Below are positions 1-11,872 of a stretch of 64,000 bases of DNA, piece after piece (position 1 is the stretch's first letter; every line of letters begins with the position of its first letter). Under the pieces are notes generated by a model. The model searched no databases. It was not told the DNA's origin and worked only from the letters and a program-made list of their open reading frames with translations. Source of the DNA: an uncultured Acidimicrobiales bacterium (GTDB taxonomy: Bacteria; Actinomycetota; Acidimicrobiia; Acidimicrobiales; Hopanoidiivorantaceae); NCBI GenBank assembly GCA_958295755.1, contig OY282367.1, positions 268,294-332,293 on the forward strand, in the 5' to 3' direction. The position numbers and the translations under genes were made by a program.

Positions 1-679
1 TTTCAGCAGCCCGCCGAAACGATGAACCTGTCGTCACAACATCATCCACGATAAAAACGCTTTTGGGAAGACTAGCGGAACAGGCGGATTTGCCTGTTTG
101 TAAGCTTCTGGCAGGCACCAGAGATGGCCCTTGTAGCCGACCTTTCAAATCTCTGTCGCCTTGGGGGAGATCGTTGTTTCGTTTCAGCAGTTTGCGGCAA
201 GGTAGACCGGCAGCTCGCGCCATAGCCCGCGCCAGCAACTCAGCTTGGTCGTAGCCTCGTCTTCGCTTGTTCTTAGTAGCAGCAGGAATCCATGTGACAC
301 AGACTGCCTCTGCTTGCTGCACTGCCTCTGCTCTCTCGCTTACCAGTTTTTCAGTTTGTCGCATCTCAGCTTTCACTACCTCTGCTACCTGTTCAGCCAT
401 CTGTGGCGCAAGCCATCGCACCAGCTTCAGATCTCGTTGGTATTTCAAAGTCAGCACAACCCTTGAAGACGCCTTTGTGTAAGCAAACAAAGCCCGATAA
501 CCCAACTCAAACTCTGCCGCACGCTCCAAATATCGCGCAGGTTCTAGCTTCGCCACGCACCCATCACAGAGCACATCGCAGAGTGCCTCACTGATCTCCT
601 TACAAACGCAGCACCGCCGAGCCAAAAACACCCAAGCATTTTCCCACACAGCTATTGCAAATCTTCTTGTTAGTAGCAA
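1..679 (-). CDS. comF: ComF family phosphoribosyltransferase, 3' end cut by window edge
   Basis: This gene is read on the minus strand and runs off the left edge, so its C-terminus is missing. Near the N-terminus it has a cysteine cluster (CCVCKEISEALC...LCDGC) of the zinc-binding kind found in ComF. Near the edge it has the PRPP-binding signature VFIVDDVVTTG, typical of type I phosphoribosyltransferases. ComF proteins are linked to DNA uptake and replication restart, but the substrate is unknown. No ATG is available. TTG at 679 or GTG at 649 are the possible starts; the conserved region begins soon after 649. It is transcribed divergently from secA, which starts at 720, as is common in Actinobacteria. 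Confidence 0.85.
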   Translation of the reverse strand, partial: MLLTRRFAIAVWENAWVFLARRCCVCKEISEALCDVLCDGCVAKLEPARYLERAAEFELGYRALFAYTKASSRVVLTLKYQRDLKLVRWLAPQMAEQVAEVVKAEMRQTEKLVSERAEAVQQAEAVCVTWIPAATKNKRRRGYDQAELLARAMARAAGLPCRKLLKRNNDLPQGDRDLKGRLQGPSLVPARSLQTGKSACSASLPKSVFIVDDVVTTGSSFRRAAE

Positions 680-719
680 ACCCTAGGCAACAGCAGGCAC
701 AAGGTAGCCTGAAATTACA

Positions 720-3542
<2,823 letters not shown>

Positions 3543-3563
3543 GGTAGCTCTGCCAAACCAGTC

Positions 3564-4697
3564 ATGGATCTCATCGATCTTCGCCAGCGTGTAGAGGAAG
3601 CAGCGAGCTATCTCCACATCGCCGACCTCCGCACTCGCCGCATCGAACTAGAAGAGGTAGCCGGCAAGCCTGACCTCTGGGACGACCTCAACACTGCCCG
3701 TGCCGTGACTAAAGAGCTAGCAGACATCACCGATGACATCAACACCTACGACACTTTGCTGAAATCTCTGGAAGAAGCCGAAACTCTGAACGAGCTAGCC
3801 GAAGACGAAGAAGACGAAACCGTCCGCCAAGAGCTTGAACAAGAGCTGCAAGAAGCTACCACTTCTCTCACCAGCGAGTTAGATCATCTAGATCTGCGCT
3901 CGCTTCTCTCAGGCGAATATGACGAGCGCGACGCAGTCTGTCAAATCCAATCGGGCGAAGGTGGGACCGATGCTCAAGACTGGGCCGAGATGCTGTTGCG
4001 CATGTACATCCGCTGGGCTGAGCGTCAAGGTTTTACTATAGAAATCGTGTCGTTGCGAGAAGGCCAAGAGGCGGGTATCACCTCGGCTGAGTTCTTGGTG
4101 CGAGGTCGCTACGCCTACGGAAATCTCCAGAGCGAGCACGGCATCCACCGCCTGGTGCGCATCTCGCCGTTCAACAAAGAGGGCAAACGTCACACAGCAT
4201 TTAGCGGCATGAATGTGGTGCCGTTCTTTGAAGACATAAGAAACGAAGTTGAGATTGATGAAGCCGATTTGCGAATAGACACCTATCGCTCTTCTGGCGC
4301 GGGCGGCCAGCATGTGAATGTGACCGACTCGGCAGTGCGCATCACGCATTTGCCCACAGGCATCGTCACTTCATGTCAGAACGAGCGTAGTCAGCATCAG
4401 AACAAAGAGCAAGCTATGGAGATGCTGGCAGCCCGTCTGCTCGATTTAGAACGCCGTCGCCAACGTGAAGAAATCGCCGAGATAGCAGGTGAAGCTAAAC
4501 GGGTGGGATTCGGCAGTCAGATTCGCTCATATGTGATGCATCCGTTTCAAATGGTGAAAGACCTCAGATCTGCCGAAGAAACATCTAATTTTGATTATGT
4601 GTTAGACGGTGGTATAGACAACTTCGTTGAGGCTTTTCTCCGCTGGCAGCGAGCTACGAAAACAGCCCCTGAACTGACTAAGTCAACCGCCTCTTAA
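3564..4697 (+). CDS. prfB: Peptide chain release factor 2
   Basis: RF2 recognises UGA and UAA stop codons and triggers peptide release on the ribosome. The 377-residue product carries the stop-codon-reading tripeptide SPF (near residue 204) followed by the RHTAF segment, and the catalytic GGQ in SSGAGGQHVN (near 248). The N-terminal coiled region aligns with RF2 up to PDLWDD. Unlike E. coli prfB, there is no in-frame UGA or CUU-UGA frameshift site near codon 25: the segment reads straight through as SYLHIADL. Autoregulation by programmed frameshifting is therefore absent. It lies between secA and ftsE, a conserved actinobacterial order. Confidence 0.97.
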   Translation: MDLIDLRQRVEEAASYLHIADLRTRRIELEEVAGKPDLWDDLNTARAVTKELADITDDINTYDTLLKSLEEAETLNELAEDEEDETVRQELEQELQEATTSLTSELDHLDLRSLLSGEYDERDAVCQIQSGEGGTDAQDWAEMLLRMYIRWAERQGFTIEIVSLREGQEAGITSAEFLVRGRYAYGNLQSEHGIHRLVRISPFNKEGKRHTAFSGMNVVPFFEDIRNEVEIDEADLRIDTYRSSGAGGQHVNVTDSAVRITHLPTGIVTSCQNERSQHQNKEQAMEMLAARLLDLERRRQREEIAEIAGEAKRVGFGSQIRSYVMHPFQMVKDLRSAEETSNFDYVLDGGIDNFVEAFLRWQRATKTAPELTKSTAS

Positions 4698-4781
4698 AGC
4701 GAGCAAGGCAACACAGCAAGGCAACACAGCAAGGCAACAGAGTAAGGCAAACCGAGCAAAGCTACCGAGCAAGGCAAACCG
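4698..4781. repeat. Degenerate 13-bp tandem repeat between prfB and ftsE
   Basis: The whole prfB-ftsE spacer is built from variants of AGCAAGGCAACAC (about six copies, e.g. AGCAAGGCAACAC, AGTAAGGCAAACC, AGCAAAGCTACCG). It leaves no recognisable Shine-Dalgarno sequence close to the ftsE ATG. Similar short repeats fill other spacers in this window. Confidence 0.85.
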
Positions 4782-5459
4782 ATGATCCTATTTGAAGATG
4801 TCACCAAAACCTACAAAGGCGGCACAGCCGCACTCAATCACGTCTCTTGTGAGATTGGGAGAGGTGAGTTCGTGTTTATCGTAGGTCCTTCAGGTTCAGG
4901 CAAGTCGACCTTTCTACGTTTGATGACCCGCGAAGAAACCCCAGAGACGGGCGAAGTCCATGTGGGCGGCAAGAATGTGGTGGGGTTGTCTATGTCTCGC
5001 GTCCCCCATCTGCGCCGCGACATCGGCTGCATCTTCCAAGATTTCAAACTCCTCCCCAACAAAACAGTCACTCAAAATGTAGAGTTCGCCTTAGAGGTCA
5101 TAGGTCGCCCCCGCTCTGTCATCCGCACGCAAGTTCCCGCCATCTTGGATTTGGTCGGGCTCAGCCACAAGGTGCGTAGCTATCCCTCTGAGCTGTCAGG
5201 AGGCGAACGCCAGAGGGTCTCCATCGCCAGAGCTTTCGTCAATAAGCCTCCTGTGCTACTGGCCGATGAGCCCACTGGTAACCTCGACCCAGCCACATCG
5301 GTAGGCATCATGCAGCTCCTGATGCGTATCAACCAGATAGGCACCACCGTGATTATGGCTACCCACGACAAAGGCATAGTAAATCAGATGAAACGCCGAG
5401 TCTTAGAGCTAGAAGACGGCAAACTAGTCCGCGATCAAGAGCGAGGCGTGTATGAATAG
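4782..5459 (+). CDS. ftsE: Cell division ATP-binding protein FtsE
   Basis: FtsE is the ABC-type ATPase that pairs with FtsX at the divisome and drives activation of cell-wall hydrolases. The 225-residue protein shows Walker A GPSGSGKST (about residues 35-43), Q-loop FQDFKLLPNKTV, ABC signature LSGGERQRV (about 139) and Walker B VLLADEPTGNLDP (about 158). The FQDFKLL segment is characteristic of FtsE. It is followed 15 bp later by ftsX, forming the usual operon. smpB, often next in Actinobacteria, is not present here. Confidence 0.96.
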   Translation: MILFEDVTKTYKGGTAALNHVSCEIGRGEFVFIVGPSGSGKSTFLRLMTREETPETGEVHVGGKNVVGLSMSRVPHLRRDIGCIFQDFKLLPNKTVTQNVEFALEVIGRPRSVIRTQVPAILDLVGLSHKVRSYPSELSGGERQRVSIARAFVNKPPVLLADEPTGNLDPATSVGIMQLLMRINQIGTTVIMATHDKGIVNQMKRRVLELEDGKLVRDQERGVYE

Positions 5460-5474
5460 CAGCAGCTTTTAGCT

Positions 5475-6371
5475 ATGTTCCATCGCCTCGGCTACCTGTT
5501 GCGGGAGACCGGCAACAATGTCTTGCGTAACACCACGCTCTTTCTTGCTACCTTCATAGCAGTGTGGGTGTCGCTCACGATGTTCGGCTCGGCTATCATC
5601 ATGCGCACCGGAGTCAGCGAAGCCACCGGCCGCTGGAGCGACGATGTGCAGATAACTGTCTTTATGCTCGCCGACTCCACTGCCGACCAGCGAGCCGAGC
5701 TAGAGCGTTCCATAGATGCCAATCCTGAAATAGAACTCATCAGCTTCGTTACCCAAGAAGAGTCATACGAGCTACTTCAGGAAGCCTTTAGCGAAGATTC
5801 ACCTGAGCTTTTGGAAGGTCTGACGCCCGCCGACTTGCCGCTGTCGTATCGTATTCGTCCGCTCACCAACGATGCCGATGTGGTGAGTGCTATTTCTGAC
5901 AGTTTTCGCTCTAAGCCAGGGGTTAGATCGGTGGCAGACGCCCCGGAACTCTTGCGATCTATCGAGCGCAACTCACAACGCATCAGCACTATCTTGCTAA
6001 TCGCCTCAATCGTGGTTCTCGTGGCGGCTGTGTTGCTCATCATCAACACCATCCGCACAGCAGCTTTCGCCCGCCGTGACGACATCGAAATAATGAAACT
6101 AGTGGGGGCGTCAAACTGGTATATCCGCACGCCGTTCGTGATTGAAGGCACTATTCAGGGGCTGATTGGCGCAGTACTGGCCATTCCTATGCTTTTCTTG
6201 CTAAACAACTTGCTCAAAGACTTCGTTAGTGACGAAAGCCTTGAGTTGTTGCAGGGTTTGCCTGTAGAAAATTCGTTTATCTGGAACACATCTATATGGG
6301 TGATGCTGCTCGGGGCTGGGATTGGGGCTATCGGTTCGCTTGTAGTAGTTGGCAAATATGTAGATGTCTAG
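5475..6371 (+). CDS. ftsX: Cell division protein FtsX
   Basis: FtsX is the membrane partner of FtsE. The 298-residue sequence has the family topology: a first membrane helix at about 20-42, a large extracytoplasmic domain at about 45-170 containing ADLPLSYRI, then three helices (around 172-195, 220-245 and 272-292) with the conserved TIRTAAFARRDDIEIMKLVGASNWYIR segment between them. It ends KYVDV, and this end is duplicated several times in the following spacer. No strong ribosome site is visible before the ATG. Confidence 0.95.
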   Translation: MFHRLGYLLRETGNNVLRNTTLFLATFIAVWVSLTMFGSAIIMRTGVSEATGRWSDDVQITVFMLADSTADQRAELERSIDANPEIELISFVTQEESYELLQEAFSEDSPELLEGLTPADLPLSYRIRPLTNDADVVSAISDSFRSKPGVRSVADAPELLRSIERNSQRISTILLIASIVVLVAAVLLIINTIRTAAFARRDDIEIMKLVGASNWYIRTPFVIEGTIQGLIGAVLAIPMLFLLNNLLKDFVSDESLELLQGLPVENSFIWNTSIWVMLLGAGIGAIGSLVVVGKYVDV

Positions 6372-6417
6372 TAGATGTCTGAGAGTAAATATGTAGATGT
6401 CCAAATATGTAGATGTC
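6354..6417. repeat. Duplicated ftsX gene end (15-bp unit)
   Basis: The last codons of ftsX, AAATATGTAGATGTC at 6354-6368, recur downstream as a partial copy at 6371-6379 and full copies at 6387-6401 and 6403-6417. The spacer therefore consists of out-of-gene copies of the ftsX end. A strong AGGAGG at 6422-6427 follows and serves the next gene. Confidence 0.9.
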
Positions 6418-6432
6418 TAACAGGAGGTAGAA

Positions 6433-7518
6433 ATGACCCATAAAGTGCAGGGCATCATCGCCCTCGAGAAGAATGCCCCAGTTAGTCTGGAGACGGTAAT
6501 AGTGCCCGACCCAGGCCCCGGTGAAGTGCTAGTGGATGTTCAAGCCTGCGGAGTCTGCCACACCGATCTGCACTACCGCCAAGGCAACATCAACGATGAT
6601 TTTCCGTTCTTGCTCGGCCACGAAGCGGCAGGCGTGATTGAGGCGGTTGGCGAAGGCGTGACCTCCGTTACGGTCGGCGACTTCGTGATATTGAACTGGC
6701 GGGCAGTGTGCGGCGGTTGCCGTGCGTGTGCTAGAGGGCGTCCGTGGTATTGCTTCGCCACTCACAACGCGCAGCAAAAGATGACGCTAGAAGACGGCAC
6801 CGAGCTGTCGCCTGCTTTGGGCATCGGGGCGTTCGTAGAGAAGACTTTGGTAGCGGAGGGTCAAGCAACCAAGGTAAACCCCGAAGCTTCGCCTTTGGCG
6901 GCAGGGCTTCTGGGCTGTGGCGTGATGGCTGGACTAGGTGCTGCAATCAACACAGGGGGAGTAGGGCGAGGCGACTCTGTGGCAGTTTTCGGTTGCGGCG
7001 GGGTGGGCAATGCTGCGATTGCTGGTGCTGCACTGGCTGGGGCTACGACTATCATCGGCGTAGACATAGACGACAGAAAACTGGAATGGGCGCAAGGTTT
7101 CGGTGCGACTCATATCATCAATTCTCGCCAGATCGACCCCGTAGAGCGCATCCGTGAGCTGACCGACGGCAACGGCGTGGATGTGGCGATTGAAGCTATT
7201 GGCTTGCCAGAGACATACCAGCAGGCGTTTTTTGCGCGTGACTTGGCTGGCACAGTGGTTTTGGTGGGCGTTCCTGCTCCAGATATGAAAGTGGAGCTGC
7301 CATATATTGAGATATTCGGGCGGGGCGGGGCGTTGAAGTCGTCATGGTACGGCGATTGCTTGCCGAGCCGGGATTTTCCGATGCTGATAGATCTCTACAT
7401 GGAAGGCAAGCTAGATTTGGACGGCTTCGTTAGCGAGACGATTGGCATCGGCGATGTGGAGGAAGCGTTTCACAAGATGGAGCGAGGCGAGGTGTTGCGG
7501 TCTGTGGTTGCGTTTTGA
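6433..7518 (+). CDS. mscR: S-(hydroxymethyl)mycothiol dehydrogenase-like zinc alcohol dehydrogenase
   Basis: This is probably the mycothiol-dependent formaldehyde dehydrogenase/nitrosomycothiol reductase, which oxidises the formaldehyde-mycothiol adduct with NAD. The 361-residue product has the catalytic-zinc segment [13 protein letters not shown] (about residue 38), GHEAAG (about 62), the structural zinc cluster [15 protein letters not shown] (about 94-108) and the Rossmann motif GCGGVG (about 188). [24 protein letters not shown] and the C-terminal [19 protein letters not shown] closely match actinobacterial MscR proteins rather than glutathione-type ADH3. A strong AGGAGG precedes the ATG. 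It implies that the organism makes mycothiol. It overlaps the next gene by 4 bp. Confidence 0.88.
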   Translation: MTHKVQGIIALEKNAPVSLETVIVPDPGPGEVLVDVQACGVCHTDLHYRQGNINDDFPFLLGHEAAGVIEAVGEGVTSVTVGDFVILNWRAVCGGCRACARGRPWYCFATHNAQQKMTLEDGTELSPALGIGAFVEKTLVAEGQATKVNPEASPLAAGLLGCGVMAGLGAAINTGGVGRGDSVAVFGCGGVGNAAIAGAALAGATTIIGVDIDDRKLEWAQGFGATHIINSRQIDPVERIRELTDGNGVDVAIEAIGLPETYQQAFFARDLAGTVVLVGVPAPDMKVELPYIEIFGRGGALKSSWYGDCLPSRDFPMLIDLYMEGKLDLDGFVSETIGIGDVEEAFHKMERGEVLRSVVAF

Positions 7519-8369
7519 GCGATTTTTCTGTTGTGGTATTGGCGGCGGGGTTGGGGTCGCGATTTGGGGGCGATAAGCAGCTGGCAGAGATTGGGCCAAA
7601 TGGCGAAAGCTTTTTGGATTACAACATTGCGGGGTGTATGGAAGCTGGGGTGAAGAATGTGGTGATGGTGGTGCGTAGCGACATCAAAGATGCAGTTGTG
7701 GCGCATGTGGCAAAACACCATGAAAGTGCCGAGAGTTTTACCTATGTGTGCCAAGACGAGTTCGGGCCGTCTCGTGCTAAGCCTTGGGGAACAGCTCATG
7801 CTGTTTTGGTAGCTAGAGAAGCGGTGCCGGGGGCGTTCATGGTGGTGAACGCCGATGACTACTATGCTGCTGAGACATTTCACATGCTGCGAGAGATTTT
7901 AGACATCGGTTTTGAGCATCAAGGCGGGTTGCTGGGGTTTCCGCTGGTTAATACTTTGCCCCCCGTTAATACTTTGCCTCCCAAAGGTGGCGTAACGCGA
8001 GGCATATGTAGAGTATCCGATGGTTATCTAACAGGCATAGACGAAACAAAAGGCGTTCACGCCACAGCAGAAGGCATTTTTGACGGAGACGGCCAAGAGC
8101 TTTCGCCTGATACCTTGGTTTCTTTGAACCTCTGGGGTTTTCCAGGTGCCTTTATGGAAAACCTGCAGCAATTCTGGAGCGACTTCCACACTCAACACGC
8201 CGACGATCCAGATGCCGAATGCCTACTCCCCGATGCCGTAGGCGCAACCATAGCCACAGGAGAGTTCGAATTCCGTGTCCGCCCCTGCGAATCCCGCTGG
8301 GTGGGCGTAACCTACGCCGACGATCTAGCAGCCGCCCAAGCAGCTTTCACCACCGGCCGCCCTGATTAG
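7515..8369 (+). CDS. Nucleotidyltransferase-like protein (NDP-sugar pyrophosphorylase family)
   Basis: The N-terminus [19 protein letters not shown] is the nucleotide-binding signature of sugar-phosphate nucleotidyltransferases, and VVNADDYY is the metal-binding motif. The family transfers a nucleotidyl group to a sugar phosphate; the substrate here is unknown. The protein is 284 residues. It starts with TTG at 7515, overlapping the previous stop, so translational coupling is likely. An 18-bp perfect in-frame duplication (7947-7964 and 7965-7982, one mismatch) inserts VNTLPP twice before KGGVTRG. Base use is G-rich in the first part and C-rich in the last third. Confidence 0.75.
   Translation: MSDFSVVVLAAGLGSRFGGDKQLAEIGPNGESFLDYNIAGCMEAGVKNVVMVVRSDIKDAVVAHVAKHHESAESFTYVCQDEFGPSRAKPWGTAHAVLVAREAVPGAFMVVNADDYYAAETFHMLREILDIGFEHQGGLLGFPLVNTLPPVNTLPPKGGVTRGICRVSDGYLTGIDETKGVHATAEGIFDGDGQELSPDTLVSLNLWGFPGAFMENLQQFWSDFHTQHADDPDAECLLPDAVGATIATGEFEFRVRPCESRWVGVTYADDLAAAQAAFTTGRPD
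7947..7982 (+). repeat. 18-bp in-frame tandem duplication
   Basis: GTTAATACTTTGCCCCCC is followed immediately by GTTAATACTTTGCCTCCC. It encodes VNTLPP twice within the nucleotidyltransferase-like gene. Confidence 0.95.
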
Positions 8370-8800
8370 TGGCTAATTGGGTCAGGATGGAATTGATGGA
8401 GAGAGTGTTTGACAAGGTTGGGGGGTATGAGTTTTTTGTGGGGTTGGTGGATGGGTTTTATGAACGGGTGGAGGGGGATCCTGTTTTGCGACCGTTGTAT
8501 CCGGAGGGGGAGGATGGGCTTAGGGCATCACGGGAGCATTTAGCTTTGTTTTTGTCGCAGTATTGGGGCGGGCCGCCCGTCTATAACGAGACACGAGGTG
8601 CACCTATGCTACGGGCACGACATTTGCCGTTTCGGATCGGGGTGGCCGAGCGGGACGCTTGGTTTGGGCATATGAAGGCTGCTGTGGAAGAATCTGGGGT
8701 GGCTGAGGAGATTGTCGCCGAACTGCTTGACTACTTCGACAAAGCAGCCACGCACCTCATCAATGACCACGATCTCAATATCGCGCCACCGGCCACCTGA
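8369..8800 (+). CDS. glbO: Group II truncated haemoglobin (GlbO type)
   Basis: TrHbO binds oxygen and is linked to respiration or oxidative stress defence in Actinobacteria. The 143-residue protein shows the group II pattern: Tyr B10 in DGFYERV (Tyr31), Tyr CD1 in LRPLYP (Tyr44), the YWGGP segment, proximal His in RARHLPF (His85) and Trp G8 in DAWFGHM (Trp98). The GTG start overlaps the last base of the upstream stop; an ATG at 8387 is an alternative. The first half is unusually rich in G at third positions compared with its neighbours. Confidence 0.9.
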   Translation: MANWVRMELMERVFDKVGGYEFFVGLVDGFYERVEGDPVLRPLYPEGEDGLRASREHLALFLSQYWGGPPVYNETRGAPMLRARHLPFRIGVAERDAWFGHMKAAVEESGVAEEIVAELLDYFDKAATHLINDHDLNIAPPAT

Positions 8801-8885
8801 TTTCAGGGTGAGCTTTAGCAAAAACTAGTGAAGTCATCATTTCACGCGATAAGATTTGATGGTCGTTTGCCAATCTGCAACAAAT

Positions 8886-8951
8886 CATCACAAAAGAAAT
8901 CACCACAAAACCAAGCATCACAAAACCAAGCATCACAAAACCAAGCATCAC
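8886..8951. repeat. 15-bp tandem repeat upstream of sucC
   Basis: CCAAGCATCACAAAA is present at 8911-8925 and 8926-8940, with a third truncated copy at 8941-8951. Degenerate copies (ATCATCACAAAAGAA, ATCACCACAAAA) occur just before. The third copy ends at the GGAGA that serves sucC. Confidence 0.9.
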
Positions 8952-8961
8952 GGAGACACAA

Positions 8962-10101
8962 GTGGATTTACTTGAATATCAAGGCAAAGGCTTTTTCGCC
9001 GAACACGCAATGCCCGTGCCCAAAGGCAAATACGCCGAAACAGTTGATGAAGCCGTAGCCGCCGCAGAAGAGCTAAGCTGTCCTGTGGTGGTGAAGGCTC
9101 AAGTTCACACGGGAGGACGAGGCAAAGCAGGAGGCGTAAAAGTAGCAGACAGCTTGGACGAAGTCCGCACCCACGCTGGCAACATCTTAGGGTTGGATAT
9201 CAAAGGCCACATCGTAGAGCAGCTTTGGATTGAGCAGGCTTCCGACATCGCCGAAGAATACTACGCCAGCTTCACCTTAGATCGCTCAGAGCGCAAACAC
9301 CTCGGCATGCTCTCGGCACAAGGCGGAGTCGAAATAGAAGAAGTCGCCGAACACGACCCAGACGCTATAGCAAAAATCTGGATAGACCCTGTCGACGGCC
9401 TCAGCCGTGAGCAATGCGCCGAATGGGTAGCTAAAGCTAAGCTCAACTCCACCGCCACAGAAGGCGCGATTGACATTCTCCTCAAGCTCTATGCAGCCTA
9501 CGAAAATGGCGATGCCGACCTCGCGGAGATCAACCCGCTCATCCTCACAGGCTCAGGAGAGGTGATCGCCTTGGATGCGAAAGTCACCCTAGACGGCAAC
9601 TCCACCTTCCGCCACGAAGACTATTCCGCCTACGATGCCACCCAACCTCGAGACGACCGCGAGCAAGCCGCTCACGCTAAAGGTCTGCAGTATGTGGGTT
9701 TGTCTGGCTCGGTAGGGGTGATCGCCAACGGCGCGGGGCTGGCGATGAGCACAGTGGATGTGGTGAATCAAGTGGGCGGGTCGCCTGCCAACTTCTTAGA
9801 CATCGGCGGCGGTGCCAATGCCGATGTGATGGCCAGCGCGCTGGATGTTATCAACAACGATCCTGCGGTGAAGTCCATCTTCATCAATATCTTCGGCGGC
9901 ATCACCCGGGGCGAAGAGATAGCCAAAGGTGTGATAGAAGCCATGCAGAGGGTGGAAATCCGCTCGCCTATAGTTATCCGTTTAGATGGCACCAACGCCC
10001 AAGAAGGCCGCGATCTCCTCCAGTCGCACCTCTCCGACAGGCTCATAATGTCGCCCACCATGCTTGATGCCGCCCACAAAGTCACCGAGTTGGCGGCGTG
10101 A
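8962..10101 (+). CDS. sucC: Succinyl-CoA synthetase beta subunit
   Basis: The beta subunit of the TCA-cycle enzyme that makes ATP or GTP from succinyl-CoA. The 379-residue product has the ATP-grasp start LLEYQGKGFFAEHAMPVPKG, the nucleotide-binding segment VVKAQVHTGGRGKAGGVK, the metal-binding LAEINPLILTGSGEVIALDAKV, and the CoA-ligase part with LSGSVGVIANGAGLAMSTVD and FGGI. The GTG start is preceded by GGAGA at suitable spacing. It is followed by sucD after 98 bp. Confidence 0.96.
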   Translation: MDLLEYQGKGFFAEHAMPVPKGKYAETVDEAVAAAEELSCPVVVKAQVHTGGRGKAGGVKVADSLDEVRTHAGNILGLDIKGHIVEQLWIEQASDIAEEYYASFTLDRSERKHLGMLSAQGGVEIEEVAEHDPDAIAKIWIDPVDGLSREQCAEWVAKAKLNSTATEGAIDILLKLYAAYENGDADLAEINPLILTGSGEVIALDAKVTLDGNSTFRHEDYSAYDATQPRDDREQAAHAKGLQYVGLSGSVGVIANGAGLAMSTVDVVNQVGGSPANFLDIGGGANADVMASALDVINNDPAVKSIFINIFGGITRGEEIAKGVIEAMQRVEIRSPIVIRLDGTNAQEGRDLLQSHLSDRLIMSPTMLDAAHKVTELAA

Positions 10102-10199
10102 TATTGTCTTTCCAGATTGGTATAGGTTGCTTTTCTAGCTTGATTTTGTTCGAATTCTCTGTCTCCCCCCTTTTCCACCCAAACTAGAAGGCAATCCTT

Positions 10200-11084
10200 A
10201 TGAGCATTTTCGTAGATGAGAATACCAAAGTCGTCTATCAGGGATTGACCGGCTCACAAGGCCGTTTCTACGGCTTGCTCAACCGCGACTACGGCACGAA
10301 AGTCGTAGCAGGCACCAACCCCAAGAAAGCCGGTACCGATGTAGACGGCATCCCCATCTATGCGACTGTCGGCGATGCCGTAGAAGCCACGGGAGCGACT
10401 GCCTCGTGCGTGTTCATCCCCGCCCCGGGTGTGAAGTCAGCCGTGCTGGACGCTGCTGAGGGCGGCGTGGATTTCATCGTGGTGATCACCGAAGGCGTGC
10501 CGATGCATGACGAAGCTTGGCTGTTCAACAAGCTCCAACGGGATTATCCCGATGTGCGTCTGCTAGGGCCGAACTGCCCCGGCATCATCAGCCCCGGTAA
10601 GTGCAATATCGGCATCACCGCAGGCCACATAGCCAAAGCGGGCGGCCCTGTGGGGATAGTCAGTCGCTCAGGCACGCTCACCTACCAAGCCCTCTACGAG
10701 CTGAAGCAAAACAACATCGGCTGCACCACCTGCGTAGGCATCGGCGGCGACCCCGTGCCCGGCACCAACTTCATAGACTGCCTAGCCGCCTTCGAAGCCG
10801 ACCCAGAAACGAAAGCCGTGATGATGATAGGCGAAATCGGCGGAGCAGCAGAAGAAGAAGCTGCCGCATTCATCGGCGAGCATATGACAAAGCCAGTAGT
10901 CGCTTATGTGGCAGGTGTAACCGCTCCTGCCGGCAAGAAAATGGGCCACGCCGGGGCCATAGTAACCGGCAACAAAGGCACAGCCCAAGCCAAAATGTCA
11001 GCCCTGAAAGAAGCCGGCGTTCAAGTAGGCCTAAACCCCACCGAAGCCGGCGAGCTAATGGTAGAGGTGGTAGCTAAGCTCTAG
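10200..11084 (+). CDS. sucD: Succinyl-CoA synthetase alpha subunit
   Basis: The alpha subunit forms CoA- and phosphohistidine-binding parts of succinyl-CoA synthetase. The 294-residue sequence shows the CoA-binding start TGSQGRFYG, the conserved [10 protein letters not shown] and [13 protein letters not shown], and the phosphorylated histidine in GHAGAIVTG (His250). It is the natural partner of the upstream sucC. The downstream neighbour is convergent and belongs to the defence island, so this marks the end of the core block. Confidence 0.97.
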   Translation: MSIFVDENTKVVYQGLTGSQGRFYGLLNRDYGTKVVAGTNPKKAGTDVDGIPIYATVGDAVEATGATASCVFIPAPGVKSAVLDAAEGGVDFIVVITEGVPMHDEAWLFNKLQRDYPDVRLLGPNCPGIISPGKCNIGITAGHIAKAGGPVGIVSRSGTLTYQALYELKQNNIGCTTCVGIGGDPVPGTNFIDCLAAFEADPETKAVMMIGEIGGAAEEEAAAFIGEHMTKPVVAYVAGVTAPAGKKMGHAGAIVTGNKGTAQAKMSALKEAGVQVGLNPTEAGELMVEVVAKL

Positions 11085-11139
11085 CATCTCAGCAGAATAC
11101 CAGGTGTGTATAGAGAGATTTTTTTGCCTCGGGCTAGTC

Positions 11140-11499
11140 CTAAGGGTTCATGAATCCGTATTCGCTTAGGCTCTGTTGAAGTTTGGGAATTCCGGTTTTT
11201 ATGGTCTGGTAAAGCTCGATCAACAAAACGTTCTCATAAAAATGGACTATGCTCGTTCTTAGTTCCTTCAGCCACTCAAAGTCAATCTTGTTGTATCTGT
11301 TCCTGCCTGTTTGCGACACATAGGTTGCTGCCTCCCCAACTAACTCAACAGCTTTACCAACTCCTAATTCAAGAAAAACATCTCTGTTTGTATAAGTAAA
11401 AAACTCGTTGCGAGACCAATTTGACAATGGGGACAGTAGCGATACATAAGTAGCCATCATGTCTAAAAGCTGTTCATCACTCATGTCACGAGTGTGCAT
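11140..11499 (-). CDS. hepT: HepT-like HEPN toxin (DUF86)
   Basis: The product is a 119-residue all-helical protein with the HEPN RNase motif R-x4-H-x-Y, seen as RTSIVHFY (Arg81, His86, Tyr88). In the MntA-HepT family the HEPN protein is an RNA-cleaving toxin, and its tyrosine is AMPylated by the MntA nucleotidyltransferase. The gene lies directly downstream of such an MntA gene and overlaps it by 14 bp, the usual order for this pair. Sequence similarity outside the motif is weak. It converges on sucD. Confidence 0.75.
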   Translation of the reverse strand: MHTRDMSDEQLLDMMATYVSLLSPLSNWSRNEFFTYTNRDVFLELGVGKAVELVGEAATYVSQTGRNRYNKIDFEWLKELRTSIVHFYENVLLIELYQTIKTGIPKLQQSLSEYGFMNP

Positions 11500-11860
11500 A
11501 GATAACCTTCGCTTCCCCCAAAATCTGCTGACGAAGGGAGGGGGAGGTTCTCCATGACGACAATCCAGCTTTCGTGATCATGTCGGTTTTGCGTCCTATA
11601 ATATTACCTAACTCACCTTCTGCTCTGAAGTAGTCAGGCAACATCGGCTCGCGCCCTTCTTCAAATACGACCAACACATCAATATCACTAGTGTTGTCAA
11701 ATGTGCCTTTTACCACTGATCCGAATAAGCTCATCTCAGTCACATGCCACTTGAGGCAGAAACTCTCAATGGCTTCCATCGGAAGTTGATGTCGTTGCTC
11801 TGACAGCGTGCTTGTGGTCACACTTCCATTATAGCTATACATGGATTCAGCAATGAGCAA
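11486..11860 (-). CDS. mntA: MntA-like minimal nucleotidyltransferase antitoxin
   Basis: This gene encodes a minimal nucleotidyltransferase with the signature GS-x10-D-x-D (Gly47, Ser48, Asp59, Asp61 from the first possible start), reading LFGSVVKGTFDNTSDIDVLV. MntA antitoxins AMPylate their HEPN partner. The listed TTG start at 11860 is probably too far upstream. A TATAAT at 11833-11828 (minus strand) suggests that translation begins at GTG 11821 or at ATG 11779, just before EAIESFC. A similar gene occurs at 18369-18683. Confidence 0.78.
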   Translation of the reverse strand: MLIAESMYSYNGSVTTSTLSEQRHQLPMEAIESFCLKWHVTEMSLFGSVVKGTFDNTSDIDVLVVFEEGREPMLPDYFRAEGELGNIIGRKTDMITKAGLSSWRTSPSLRQQILGEAKVIYAHS

Positions 11861-11872
11861 GACAGTTTGCAG

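Noticed and set aside
3600..3700. Programmed frameshift in prfB
   Set aside because: The frame is continuous through the usual site and no UGA is present.
8886..8951. Possible CRISPR-like direct repeats before sucC
   Set aside because: The units are 15 bp and directly adjacent without spacers; it is a simple tandem repeat.
10601..11077. 158-codon Arg/His/Ser-rich frame inside sucD
   Set aside because: It is a shifted frame of a C-rich conserved gene; the composition is typical of a shadow frame.
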